Origin: JAURDE01 sp965365285
Lineage (GTDB): Bacteria; Bdellovibrionota; Bacteriovoracia; Bacteriovoracales; Bacteriovoracaceae
Assembly (NCBI GenBank): GCA_965365285.1
Contig: CBDUBC010000001.1
Span: 50,208 to 114,207, forward strand
DNA: 64,000 nucleotides
Direction of reading: 5' to 3'
Shown: positions 18,108 to 25,997 of the stretch, in pieces
Numbering within the stretch: position 1 is the stretch's first letter
How the letters are laid out: each line of letters begins with the position of its first letter
Notes under the pieces: generated by a model
Told to the model about the DNA's origin: nothing
The model's database searches: none
Seen by the model: the letters and a program-made list of their open reading frames with translations, nothing else
Translations under genes and position numbers: made by a program

Positions 18108-18647
18108 TTATAAATTTAAAACTGAGTTTTTAAAGTTTTCTAGTTGGTTCTCTAATGATGCATCTAATTGAAGGTCTTCAACCGTTACTCTGTAACCAGC
18201 GCTAATGTTAGCGTTTTGAGCATAATCAAGTTCTACATTCTTATTGAGTTTTGTTTTAAGATAATTAACGATCTTATTTTTGAATTCTTCGTTCGCTTCT
18301 GAGTCACTTCCTTCAATCGTTCCTCTAAGGAAACCTTTCTTATCATCATCAAGAACAACAACATCTTTATAGATAAGAGGAAAGAGACCCATTCGGGCTT
18401 CGTTAATAAGGAAGAAAACAATATTCTTCACTAGGCTTGAAGAATTGAGCTTAGAAAATACATCATTTAGGACAGCTGTTTTTTCTTCAACGGAAAAAAC
18501 CTCTGAAAAAAGGAGATTTTCAAAGTGATTATTCTGATTGATAAGAATATTCAATTCATTAAGTTCATCTACAATATTAACTTTGTTTTCATCAGCTAAT
18601 TCATAGATGGATTTAGCATATGCTTTGGCAACAATTCTCTGATCCAC
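18108..18647 (-). CDS. atpH: ATP synthase F1 delta subunit
   Basis: Peripheral-stalk cap that ties the b/b' stator to the top of F1. It has 179 residues, with the N-terminal six-helix domain (VAKAYAKSIYELADENK) and the C-terminal ISAGYRVTVEDLQLDASLENQLENF segment, close to the usual signature GGxxxxxxxxxxDxSxxxxL. The start codon is GTG with AGAGGG upstream. Sequence is otherwise weakly conserved, as is normal for delta. Confidence 0.93.
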   Translation of the reverse strand: MDQRIVAKAYAKSIYELADENKVNIVDELNELNILINQNNHFENLLFSEVFSVEEKTAVLNDVFSKLNSSSLVKNIVFFLINEARMGLFPLIYKDVVVLDDDKKGFLRGTIEGSDSEANEEFKNKIVNYLKTKLNKNVELDYAQNANISAGYRVTVEDLQLDASLENQLENFKNSVLNL

Positions 18648-18660
18648 AAAACCCTCTTCT

Positions 18661-19185
18661 TTATTGAATTCCGGAAATTAAGTTGTTCGTCACTTTGTTT
18701 TTAAGATCTGAACTCGCACCGATTTTTTCTTTCGTTTTAGCGATGATGTTTTTGATCAGATCTACCTCGAGCTCCCTAACAAGTGCATTTTTCTCACTCT
18801 CAAGTCGCGCCGTGGTTTCCCGTTGAATCCGTTCAAGGGTCTTATTCTTTTCTTCTTCTGATTGAGAAAGGAAAAGCTCTTCTTCTTTTTGGGCTTCAGA
18901 CTTAATTACATCAATTTCTTTTGATATGTTTTTAAGCTTTTGCTCAAATTCGTCATATTTCTTTTCAGCGTCTTTATTCTTCTTTTCAGCGAATTTGTAA
19001 AATTCTTCCGTTTCTTTAGCTTTGGTATTAAACATCTCTGTCATTGGACCTTTAATCTTCCAAACTAGAAAACCAAAAAAGATAACAAAGTTGATCCCTG
19101 GATAAATTAGATCCGTTACATGTCCACCACCACCAGCAGAGTAGGCTGAGGCAGAGAAAAGTAGAGAAACAGCTAATAAAATCAT
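18661..19185 (-). CDS. atpF: ATP synthase F0 b subunit
   Basis: Membrane-anchored stator subunit. The chosen start is ATG 19185 (MILLAVSLLFS), which follows GGGGA and leaves a 13-base gap to the preceding gene; an upstream ATG at 19209 would overlap it. An unusual cleavable-looking leader (LLFSASAYSAGGGG) precedes the true membrane helix (LIYPGINFVIFFGFLVWKI). A long charged coiled coil (about 55-165) then reaches F1. Together with the b' gene just upstream it forms a heterodimeric stator. Confidence 0.92.
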   Translation of the reverse strand: MILLAVSLLFSASAYSAGGGGHVTDLIYPGINFVIFFGFLVWKIKGPMTEMFNTKAKETEEFYKFAEKKNKDAEKKYDEFEQKLKNISKEIDVIKSEAQKEEELFLSQSEEEKNKTLERIQRETTARLESEKNALVRELEVDLIKNIIAKTKEKIGASSDLKNKVTNNLISGIQ

Positions 19186-19198
19186 TTTATCCCCAAAT

Positions 19199-19642
19199 TT
19201 ATTGAACAAGTTTATTTACTAAATCTTTTGAGAGTTCATCGGCCTTAAGAACGATAGAATCTCTTTTACCTTCAAAGCTCTTTTTAAAGGATTCAAATTC
19301 CTCTTCAGCTTCGTTGTTCTTTTGCTTGGTGAAAGCAGCGACTTCTTTTGTATGAGAGTCTTGAACATTCTTTTTCTTGTTTTTGAGTTGCTCTTGGCTT
19401 TCACTAAAAGCTTCATCAATTTTAGCTTTATATTGTTGAGCCATTTGATCCGCTTTTTTAATTTTCTCGTTAGCTTCGTTATCAAGCCCTTGCGTATTAC
19501 CTTCTCTTGTTTTTAGGACCTCAAGAAGCTTCTTAAAAAATACTTGATTTAAAACCACGAATATAATCATCGTCGTAGCGAATTGATAAAAAATAGTGGC
19601 ATCGAGTTCGAGGCGCTTAAAAATATTAAGAATTAGATCCAT
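19199..19642 (-). CDS. atpF': ATP synthase F0 b' subunit
   Basis: Second b-type stator chain. It has a single N-terminal membrane helix (ATIFYQFATTMIIFVVLNQVFF), then a lysine/glutamate-rich coiled coil to the C-terminus. ATG 19642 is preferred because AGGG lies about eight bases upstream; an in-frame GTG three codons earlier is the alternative. It is the first gene of the operon. Paired b/b' genes occur in cyanobacteria, alphaproteobacteria and deltaproteobacterial-type lineages. Confidence 0.9.
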   Translation of the reverse strand: MDLILNIFKRLELDATIFYQFATTMIIFVVLNQVFFKKLLEVLKTREGNTQGLDNEANEKIKKADQMAQQYKAKIDEAFSESQEQLKNKKKNVQDSHTKEVAAFTKQKNNEAEEEFESFKKSFEGKRDSIVLKADELSKDLVNKLVQ

Positions 19643-19683
19643 TAAATACACCCTGCAAGTAATGACTGAATAAATGAATCTAC

Positions 19684-19712
19684 TTAATAGACTTTAAGCC
19701 GAGTATCGTCAA
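19684..19712 (-). promoter_or_regulatory. sigma70-like promoter of the atp operon
   Basis: On the minus strand TTGACG (19707-19712) and TATTAA (19684-19689) are exactly 17 bases apart. The site lies 42 bases before the b' start codon, giving a short leader. It is the best promoter match on the minus strand between the bactofilin and b' genes. Confidence 0.7.
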
Positions 19713-19753
19713 CAAATTCCCTGCATAAAGATTGTACTGCTTCGCGAAAGAGG

Positions 19754-19796
19754 TGGTTCTATAGGACCAGTGCTGAAAGGTGGTTCTATAGGACCA
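19754..19796. repeat. two copies of a 16-bp palindromic repeat
   Basis: TGGTTCTATAGGACCA occurs at 19754-19769 and 19781-19796, 27 bases apart, between the bactofilin stop and the atp promoter. It is one base from a perfect palindrome. The same element, with the central R base varying, occurs five times inside mnmE (24801-24912). The second copy begins two bases after the bactofilin stop codon and could fold as a weak hairpin, but no strong T tract follows. Confidence 0.85.
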
Positions 19797-19798
19797 CT

Positions 19799-20140
19799 TT
19801 ATTGATCGTTTTTTCTCATCTTAGTAGTACCGTGGAATATGACGCCCTCTTCCACGATAAGGCTAGGAGTCGTGATTGTCCCTTCAAATCGAGCTGGTTT
19901 AATAATTTCAACCCGGGAAGAGGCAACAAGGTTTCCTTTTACAGTACCTGATATAAGGATAACGTTGGCGTTAATATCTGCGTTAATAAGCGCGCCCTCA
20001 GAAACGATGACGGTATCATTTGAAAATACGGAACCATTTACAATTCCAGCGATTCTCGCAACACCATTGAAGGATAAGTTTCCTTCAAACTTGCAACCTT
20101 CTTCTATAATCGCTGAAATTTCATTTCGTGCAGAGGCCAT
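19799..20140 (-). CDS. bactofilin
   Basis: Small (113-residue) cytoskeletal protein that polymerises without nucleotide into filaments. The central region shows the repeating beta-helix pattern (GCKFEGNLSFNGVARIAGIVNGSVFSNDTVIVSEGALI, and so on), flanked by short polar ends; MASARNEISAIIEEG is a typical head. It lies five bases after parB. Bactofilins beside parAB anchor the segregation machinery at the pole in Myxococcus, so the same role is plausible here. Confidence 0.93.
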   Translation of the reverse strand: MASARNEISAIIEEGCKFEGNLSFNGVARIAGIVNGSVFSNDTVIVSEGALINADINANVILISGTVKGNLVASSRVEIIKPARFEGTITTPSLIVEEGVIFHGTTKMRKNDQ

Positions 20141-20145
20141 AAAAC

Positions 20146-21075
20146 CTACCTATTTAAAAAATAATCATAGATGGAGTTGAACTCTTGTTCAGAACCAAAT
20201 TTGATTATGAATTGACCTGAACCATTTCTTTTCGTTTTAAAGTCAAAATGAAAGCCTGTCTTCTCTTCAAGCTCTCTTTTGAAATTACTCATATCTTTTT
20301 TAGGAGCGTCTTCTTTTGTTGGAGCTTTAGTTGGATGAATTCCTTTTTTAATAAGGTTTTCAAGCTCTCTTACAGAGTAACCATGTTCCACACAAATATT
20401 AGCAAACTCAATAGACTCTTCTCTTTCTTTAACCGCTGCTAAGATTTTACCATGACCAAAACTGAGTTGTTCTTTTTGTAAATACTCAATAACAGGTCTA
20501 GGAAGCTTAAGAATTCTTAAAAAGTTTGCAATTGTAGATCGCTCTTTTCCAATCTTTTTAGAAACTTCCTCTTGAGTGAGTTTAAATTCGTCCATTAACT
20601 GAAAGTAAGCGAGTGCTTCTTCAACACAATTGAGATCACTTCTTTGAACGTTTTCGATAATGGCCATAACCATTTTATCTTTTTCCGTCGCTCTTTTAAC
20701 TATGACGGGAACCTTTTCAATTCCTGCCATGGTAGAAGCTTTTAATCTTCTCTCTCCTGCAATCAGTTCAAACCCGGTTTCTGTTTGAGTAACAATAAGA
20801 GGCTGAATCACACCATTTTCTTTAATCGATTCACTAAGCTCTTTAAGATCACTTTCTTTAAAAATTTTTCTTGGTTGTGATGGATTTGGTTTAATTTGAG
20901 TAACATCAACTAAGAGTGGCTCATTCGTAGGAACAGTAACTACTTTTGGCTCTTCTTTTACTTCTGCTTGTATAGGTGGTGGAGTTGGTTTCTTTTCTTC
21001 CGCTTGCACATTGCTGAAGTTACCAAAGAGAGCTGCAGCACCTTTTCCTAAACCCGTATTCTTTTTCGACATCAT
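20146..21075 (-). CDS. parB: chromosome partitioning protein ParB
   Basis: CTP-dependent clamp that loads at parS and spreads along DNA. It has 309 residues: a proline-rich linker, the CTPase/partition domain with IKPNPSQPRK and GERRLKAS (about 110-117), then the helix-turn-helix domain (LTQEEVSKKIGKERSTIANFLRILKLP) that reads parS, and a C-terminal dimerisation segment. Two ATGs (21075 and 21072) start the frame; AGGAGG is better spaced for the second. Two perfect parS sites lie about 2-3.5 kb upstream in mnmG and beside it. Confidence 0.97.
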   Translation of the reverse strand: MMSKKNTGLGKGAAALFGNFSNVQAEEKKPTPPPIQAEVKEEPKVVTVPTNEPLLVDVTQIKPNPSQPRKIFKESDLKELSESIKENGVIQPLIVTQTETGFELIAGERRLKASTMAGIEKVPVIVKRATEKDKMVMAIIENVQRSDLNCVEEALAYFQLMDEFKLTQEEVSKKIGKERSTIANFLRILKLPRPVIEYLQKEQLSFGHGKILAAVKEREESIEFANICVEHGYSVRELENLIKKGIHPTKAPTKEDAPKKDMSNFKRELEEKTGFHFDFKTKRNGSGQFIIKFGSEQEFNSIYDYFLNR

Positions 21076-21083
21076 TGACCTCC

Positions 21084-21944
21084 TTACTGTAGTGAATGCT
21101 CTCTAGCAATTTCTTCTAATTGTCCTGCATGTTTAATTTCTTCTTCAAGGTTTGCATTCACAGGAGTCATTTCTCTATTTTTAATCTGGATAATTAGCTC
21201 TCTCGCTAAATTCAAATAAGCTTCACTTCCTTTACTTTCGATATCGTAAAGAATAATTGGTTTACCAAAACTTGGGCATTCGGAAAGCTTTGTGTTTCTA
21301 GGAATAATTGTTTTAAAAACTTTATCTCCAAAATGCGTTCGCATCTCTGAAGAAACTTGCTTATGAAGTTTAATCCTTGGATCAAATAGGGTGAGAAGAA
21401 TTCCTTCCATATAAAGATCTGGATTAAGGGATCCATTAATCAATCTCACAGTACTCAGAAGCTGTGCTAGACCCTCCATTGCAAAGTATTCTGTTTGTAG
21501 AGGAACAATAAAACTATTAGATGCGTTTAAGGAGTTGATAGTGAGAAGTCCTAGGGAAGGAGGACAATCGATAATAATAAAATCATAAAGGTGAGATATA
21601 CTTGCAAAGGCCATTTTTAGTTTTTGTTCTCTGGCCATAGCACCAACGAGTTCAATCTCTGCACCTACAAGATTATTATCACTAGGACATATATCAAAAT
21701 TTGGGAGTTCCGTATTATAGATAGCGTCTTTGATAGGGATTTGTCCTATGAGAGCGTGATATATATTTCTATCTACGAATGAACTTTTTTCAAGACCAAC
21801 ACCGGCACTAGCATTTCCTTGTGGATCGAGGTCAATAAGAAGGGTTCTTTTTTCTGCGGCTGCAAGGCAGGCAGACAAGTTAATCGATGAAGTTGTTTTA
21901 CCAACGCCACCCTTTTGATTCACCATCGAAATTATCGTCGCCAT
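21084..21944 (-). CDS. parA: chromosome partitioning ATPase ParA
   Basis: Walker-type ATPase that forms a DNA-bound gradient to move ParB-parS complexes. The deviant Walker A KGGVGKTTSSINL sits at residues 10-22, with LIDLDPQGNAS next and DFIIIDCPPSLGLLT as Walker B. Its 286 residues include a C-terminal tail about 25 residues longer than typical Soj proteins. The ATG is preceded by AAGGAG. It lies eight bases before parB and follows rsmG in the usual bacterial order. Confidence 0.97.
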   Translation of the reverse strand: MATIISMVNQKGGVGKTTSSINLSACLAAAEKRTLLIDLDPQGNASAGVGLEKSSFVDRNIYHALIGQIPIKDAIYNTELPNFDICPSDNNLVGAEIELVGAMAREQKLKMAFASISHLYDFIIIDCPPSLGLLTINSLNASNSFIVPLQTEYFAMEGLAQLLSTVRLINGSLNPDLYMEGILLTLFDPRIKLHKQVSSEMRTHFGDKVFKTIIPRNTKLSECPSFGKPIILYDIESKGSEAYLNLARELIIQIKNREMTPVNANLEEEIKHAGQLEEIAREHSLQ

Positions 21945-21988
21945 TCAATACTCCTTGGAATCTTCCCTAGTGTAACTAATTGAATTTA

Positions 21989-22624
21989 TTAGGATTTGAT
22001 TAGTTTACTCAAGCTTTCTTCCCTTGCGGAAGACTTTTTAAGCTGAGAAGTAGTCTCAAAACCCAAAAAAATTCTACCTTTTGTTCCTGAGATTTCATAG
22101 GGCTGCTGAGCAATTTTTTTCCAATTTTTAGGTACTTCGCTAAGATTTTCTTTTTCAAGGAGCTCTGGACCCTTATAAAGGAAGCAGGATACGGCAGATT
22201 TAGGGGAAAGCCATCGTAGACACTCTTCCACAGTGCTTACAGCTTTGAATGTAACGACACAATCAAGATCCAAATCGATATTTTCAATTCTTTGATGAAA
22301 GACCTTAACATTTTTTAGGGCAAGATAATTTGCGAGCTTTTCCACGGCCATGACTTTTTTCTTTCTAGTATCAATCCCAATAAATTGAATATGAGGAAGA
22401 CAATGGGCGAGTGGAAGTAAAGGAAATCCACCGCCAAAGCCAACGTCTACAACAACACCCGCTTTTTCAATTTTTTCTTTAAAGATTGCGACTTCATTTA
22501 GGGGAACGATCGAGTCCAGTATTTGTTTATTATGAAACTCCTCGGGATCAGTAATTCGAGTAAGATTAAGACCTTTTAACTCGGTATTAAGGAACTCGAG
22601 GTATTTCTGACTAAAACTTTCCAT
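21989..22624 (-). CDS. rsmG: 16S rRNA (guanine-N7) methyltransferase
   Basis: Methylates G527 (E. coli numbering) of 16S rRNA at N7 using S-adenosylmethionine. The SAM motif VVVDVGFGGGFPLLPLA is at about residues 56-72, followed by FIGIDTRKKKVMAVEKLA. It has 211 residues, the usual size. Its ATG overlaps the mnmG stop codon by one base (TAATG), the classic gidA-gidB coupling. Confidence 0.94.
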   Translation of the reverse strand: MESFSQKYLEFLNTELKGLNLTRITDPEEFHNKQILDSIVPLNEVAIFKEKIEKAGVVVDVGFGGGFPLLPLAHCLPHIQFIGIDTRKKKVMAVEKLANYLALKNVKVFHQRIENIDLDLDCVVTFKAVSTVEECLRWLSPKSAVSCFLYKGPELLEKENLSEVPKNWKKIAQQPYEISGTKGRIFLGFETTSQLKKSSAREESLSKLIKS

Positions 22625-24477
22625 TATATTAAATCGCCGGCAACATAGGCGAGGGTTGCAGGACGAATTCCTTCAATATTCTTAAGCTCACCAAACGTTT
22701 GTGGTCGGATATGTGATATTCTCTGACGGCATTCGTTGGATATATTCTTTGATTCACAAAGCTTTTCCCAATCAATTCTTTTCTGTCCGTATCTCTTAAT
22801 ACGATCAAGATCAACAAGATTTCTCTTTATATATCCTTCGTACTTTAAATCGATGGCAACGGTTTTAATGACAAGAGGGTTAAACTCAACCCCAAAACTT
22901 TTTAGCTCTTCATTAAGAACAACAACGGGATCAAGGTGAGATCTTTTTAAGAGCTCTGAAAGAGTAAGGGTTCTGTCTAATTCGCCATAATTTTTATCTT
23001 TGAAATGGGCGAGGTTCTTTTCATTAACAATATATCGTTTTTTATGACAAAGATTTGTTAAAAGAGAATGTTCCACGTGGAACATTTTATGGAACTCATC
23101 AATAGGGTGATGAAGATCCAATTGCTCTCGATAAGGCATCATTCGAAGAATTGCGTTATCTTCTCTGATAAATAATCGGTTCTCACTGCGCGCAGTGAAG
23201 AGGCGATAAGGTTCATCACGCTGGTTTGTGACTAAATCCTCGACCATAACCCCGATATAAGAGTCATTTCTATCTAAATAGAGAGGATCTTTACCTAAAA
23301 AGCTTAAAGAAGCATTAATTCCTGCAATTAATCCCTGTCCGGCTGCCTCCTCATAACCAGAAGTACCATTAACTTGGCCGGCGAAGTACAATCCAGGTAG
23401 ATGATCCATCTCAAGAGCCTTATTCATCTGAGTTGTATCAACCACATCATACTCAACGGCATAACCTGGAACTTTTACTTCTACGTTTTCTAAACCAGGT
23501 ATAGTTTTCAAAAACTGTAATTGTATTTCCTTAGGAAGACTCGTAGAGACGCCATTTGGGTAAACCGTCTGCGTTTCAAGCCCTTCTGGCTCTAAAAAAA
23601 CGTGATGTTTATCGCGATCAGGGTATCGAAAGGCCTTATCTTCAATACTAGGACAGTATCGAGGCCCTACACCTTGAATTTGGCCATTAAAAATAGGGGA
23701 TTTTTCCTTATTTTCACGAATAATGCCCAAAGTTTTGCTATTTGTTCGCGTTAGATAGCAGCTCACCTGTTTTAAATAACGTTTTCGCGGGTCATTCCCA
23801 TAATGAAAGCAATCTACGCTTGGATCTGACTCTTGCTCTTCAAGATTAGCAAAATTAATTGTTTTTATGTCTAATCGAGGAGGAGTTCCTGTTTTAAATC
23901 GTTTTTTTAGAGATTTTACCTCTGAAAAGAGGTCTTCAAGCCCTACTGAAGGTAGACATTGTGTTCGGCCACCACTTTCTTGCTCTTTTCCCACGTGGAG
24001 TCGCCCACCGAGGAAGGTTCCGGCAGTAATAATAAGCTTTGAAGATGTAATTTCGAAGGACTCACCTCTTAAATAAAATTTTTCATCCTTCTTAGAGATT
24101 TTTTCAATTCGATCACGAACTATATCTAAATTTTCTTTTGCATATAAAAATTCTTCAACAGTTCGACTATAAACATCTTTATCAACCTGAACTCTTGTAG
24201 ATCGTACTGCGTGTCCTTTGGAATCATTTAAGGTTCTAAACTGAATGGCAGCTCGGTCTGCGACCTTACCCATAAGTCCACCGAGTGCATCTATCTCTCG
24301 AACAACTTGTCCTTTACCGACACCACCGACAGCTGGATTGCAAGGAGTAGAGCCGAGGGGAACATCAGGAGCGGATATGAGTCCAACTCGGAGACCAAAA
24401 TCAGAAGCAATCCAGGCTGCTTCAGCTCCAGCATGTCCACCACCTACAATAACAATGTCAAATTCTTTGTTCTTCAT
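22624..24477 (-). CDS. mnmG: tRNA uridine 5-carboxymethylaminomethyl modification enzyme, FAD subunit
   Basis: With MnmE it makes cmnm5U34 (or nm5U34) in tRNA wobble positions. The start is set at ATG 24477 (MKNKEFDIVIVGGGHAGAE), which puts the FAD Rossmann motif at the N-terminus as in other MnmG proteins; the frame stays open upstream through the parS site but that part has no counterpart. Length is 617 residues. Family blocks include GTFLGGRLHVG, FKTGTPPRLD and the C-terminal QTFGELKNIEGIRPATL. The gene carries one parS site in frame, encoding MFHVEH, without visible damage to the protein. Confidence 0.96.
   Translation of the reverse strand: MKNKEFDIVIVGGGHAGAEAAWIASDFGLRVGLISAPDVPLGSTPCNPAVGGVGKGQVVREIDALGGLMGKVADRAAIQFRTLNDSKGHAVRSTRVQVDKDVYSRTVEEFLYAKENLDIVRDRIEKISKKDEKFYLRGESFEITSSKLIITAGTFLGGRLHVGKEQESGGRTQCLPSVGLEDLFSEVKSLKKRFKTGTPPRLDIKTINFANLEEQESDPSVDCFHYGNDPRKRYLKQVSCYLTRTNSKTLGIIRENKEKSPIFNGQIQGVGPRYCPSIEDKAFRYPDRDKHHVFLEPEGLETQTVYPNGVSTSLPKEIQLQFLKTIPGLENVEVKVPGYAVEYDVVDTTQMNKALEMDHLPGLYFAGQVNGTSGYEEAAGQGLIAGINASLSFLGKDPLYLDRNDSYIGVMVEDLVTNQRDEPYRLFTARSENRLFIREDNAILRMMPYREQLDLHHPIDEFHKMFHVEHSLLTNLCHKKRYIVNEKNLAHFKDKNYGELDRTLTLSELLKRSHLDPVVVLNEELKSFGVEFNPLVIKTVAIDLKYEGYIKRNLVDLDRIKRYGQKRIDWEKLCESKNISNECRQRISHIRPQTFGELKNIEGIRPATLAYVAGDLI
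23069..23084. promoter_or_regulatory. parS site inside mnmG
   Basis: The perfect 16-bp palindrome TGTTCCACGTGGAACA matches known chromosomal parS sequences, for example of Pseudomonas and Myxococcus. It lies within the mnmG coding region, about 2 kb upstream of parB. Confidence 0.95.
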
Positions 24478-24481
24478 AAAA

Positions 24482-24497
24482 TGTTCCACGTGGAACA
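24482..24497. promoter_or_regulatory. parS site between mnmE and mnmG
   Basis: An identical copy of TGTTCCACGTGGAACA lies in the 50-base gap between the mnmE stop and the chosen mnmG start, only four bases from the start codon. ParB bound here could affect mnmG translation or transcription as well as segregation. Confidence 0.95.
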
Positions 24498-24527
24498 ATA
24501 CAACGCCTTGTATAAACTGATAAGTTT

Positions 24528-25994
24528 TTATTTTCCTATGCAAAAATTTGCAAAGATATCACCCAATACTTCATCAGGAGGCAAAACCCCTATTAATTCA
24601 GCAATTTTTTGGCCAATTTCTTGAGCTCTAAAGTCAATAATTCCAATATCTTGACCGTTTTGCTCAATATCGTTCTCTAATAATTTCAATAATTTATACA
24701 ATTCTTTAAGCACCATACAGTGTCTCTCTAAAAGAATCGGATCCTTTTGTTGTAAGAGCTCATACTTAGAAGAAATCTTATTATGAATTACTTTTAAGGC
24801 TGGTCCTATAGAACCACTTGAATCTGGTCCTATGGGACCACTTTGAGCTGGTCCTATGGGACCACTTGTGCCTGGTCCTATGGGACCACTTTGAACTGGT
24901 CCTATGGGACCACTTAAATCAAGACACGCAAAAGGCTTAGTAGAAAAGCTTTTGGAACACTCTTCGAATTTCTCTTTAAATTCAGGATGGAGTGAATGGG
25001 TAAAAACAACCATGTCTATGGTCTCGATAAATTCATCACTCCAACTTTGTTCTTCTAAAGGATTAATAACAAGAATCTTAAAAAAGGACTTGGCCATGAG
25101 ACCCTTTGCCCTCTCCATTCCTTCTTTTTCAACCTCATCCTCACTTTCTCTAAGACCTGCGGTATCAACCAAACGAAAATGGACCTTATCGATGAGGATG
25201 TTTTCACTAATATAATCTCTGGTTGTGCCAGCAATCGAACTAATTATCGAGCGTTCTTCTTTTAAAAGGGCATTAAACAGAGAACTTTTTCCAGCATTGG
25301 TCTTACCAAGAAGAGAAATGGTTGGTGATTTTAAACTCGAGCCATTTACCTGGGTTCTTTCATAGAGTTTTTCAAGTATATGAGTGAATTCCCCGAGTGT
25401 TTTTTTAAAGTTTTGATCAACAGTTTCATCTCCCACATCTTCAGAGAAATCAATTGCGATCTCTATGGAGGCCTTAAACTTCAAAAAAGTTTCTTTTAAA
25501 GCATTATAGGACTCTTTTAATTCACCATTGAGGATCCCAAGACCTTGATTAAGGGCCAATTCCGATTGTCCATTGATGAACATATCAAGACCCTCTACCT
25601 GAGACAGGGAAAGTTTCTTATTTTTTAAGGCCCTGAGACTAAATTCACCAGGCATTGCCATCCGACATAGCCCACTTTCAATAAATCCCTCTAAAATAAA
25701 GTGAATATTGAGTACATTCCCATGAACTCCTAGCTCGATAATATTCTCACCATTAAAACTTTTTGGTCCTTCAAAATAAGTAAGGGTTACTTCATCTTGT
25801 TTTTTACCGTTGAGTAAAAGATTGCTGAGATAAACTTTTCTTGGTTCTACTTTTTTTAGATTGAGAGAAAAAAAAGATGAAAAAGAGTCTAGGCTTTCAA
25901 AACCTGAAAGCCTAATGAGAGCTATAGCATGATTAGATTCGTAACCAGTGCTACAAGCGATAATGGGTTGATCATCATACTTCTCTATCCACAC
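24528..25994 (-). CDS. mnmE: tRNA modification GTPase MnmE with a repeat insertion
   Basis: Partner of MnmG in U34 modification. The N-terminal folate-binding domain (MPGEFSLRALKNKKLSLSQ), P-loop GKTNAGKSS, G2 AGTTRD, G3 DTAGL and the C-terminal FCIGK (the reactive cysteine) are all present. Two oddities stand out. The G4 guanine-specificity motif NKxD is absent; the matching site reads VVFTHSLHPE (about 328-337). At the G5 position, LDLSGPIGP opens five eight-residue SGPIGPxx repeats (about 360-400), which account for most of the excess over the usual 450-460 residues. The C-terminal helical domain resumes at KVIHNKISSKYELL. Confidence 0.93.
   Translation of the reverse strand: MWIEKYDDQPIIACSTGYESNHAIALIRLSGFESLDSFSSFFSLNLKKVEPRKVYLSNLLLNGKKQDEVTLTYFEGPKSFNGENIIELGVHGNVLNIHFILEGFIESGLCRMAMPGEFSLRALKNKKLSLSQVEGLDMFINGQSELALNQGLGILNGELKESYNALKETFLKFKASIEIAIDFSEDVGDETVDQNFKKTLGEFTHILEKLYERTQVNGSSLKSPTISLLGKTNAGKSSLFNALLKEERSIISSIAGTTRDYISENILIDKVHFRLVDTAGLRESEDEVEKEGMERAKGLMAKSFFKILVINPLEEQSWSDEFIETIDMVVFTHSLHPEFKEKFEECSKSFSTKPFACLDLSGPIGPVQSGPIGPGTSGPIGPAQSGPIGPDSSGSIGPALKVIHNKISSKYELLQQKDPILLERHCMVLKELYKLLKLLENDIEQNGQDIGIIDFRAQEIGQKIAELIGVLPPDEVLGDIFANFCIGK
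24801..24912. repeat. five 24-bp tandem units with a 16-bp palindromic core
   Basis: Cores start at 24801, 24825, 24849, 24873 and 24897, an exact 24-bp period. Three inner-to-right cores and the second are TGGTCCTATGGGACCA; the first is TGGTCCTATAGAACCA. Only the eight-base spacers differ between copies. The period equals eight codons, so the mnmE frame is kept, read as SGPIGPxx. Sister copies lie at 19754 and 19781. Confidence 0.93.
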
Positions 25995-25997
25995 AAA

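Noticed and set aside
23987..24002. third parS site in mnmG
   Set aside because: It shares the CACGTG core, but the flanks (TTTCC / GAGTC) do not match the palindrome of the two real sites.
24478..24543. N-terminal extension of MnmG
   Set aside because: The extra 22 codons read through the parS palindrome and precede the FAD motif by more than any known MnmG; the internal ATG fits the family.
24801..24912. CRISPR array
   Set aside because: The regular repeats have eight-base spacers, far too short, and lie in frame inside mnmE with no cas genes nearby.
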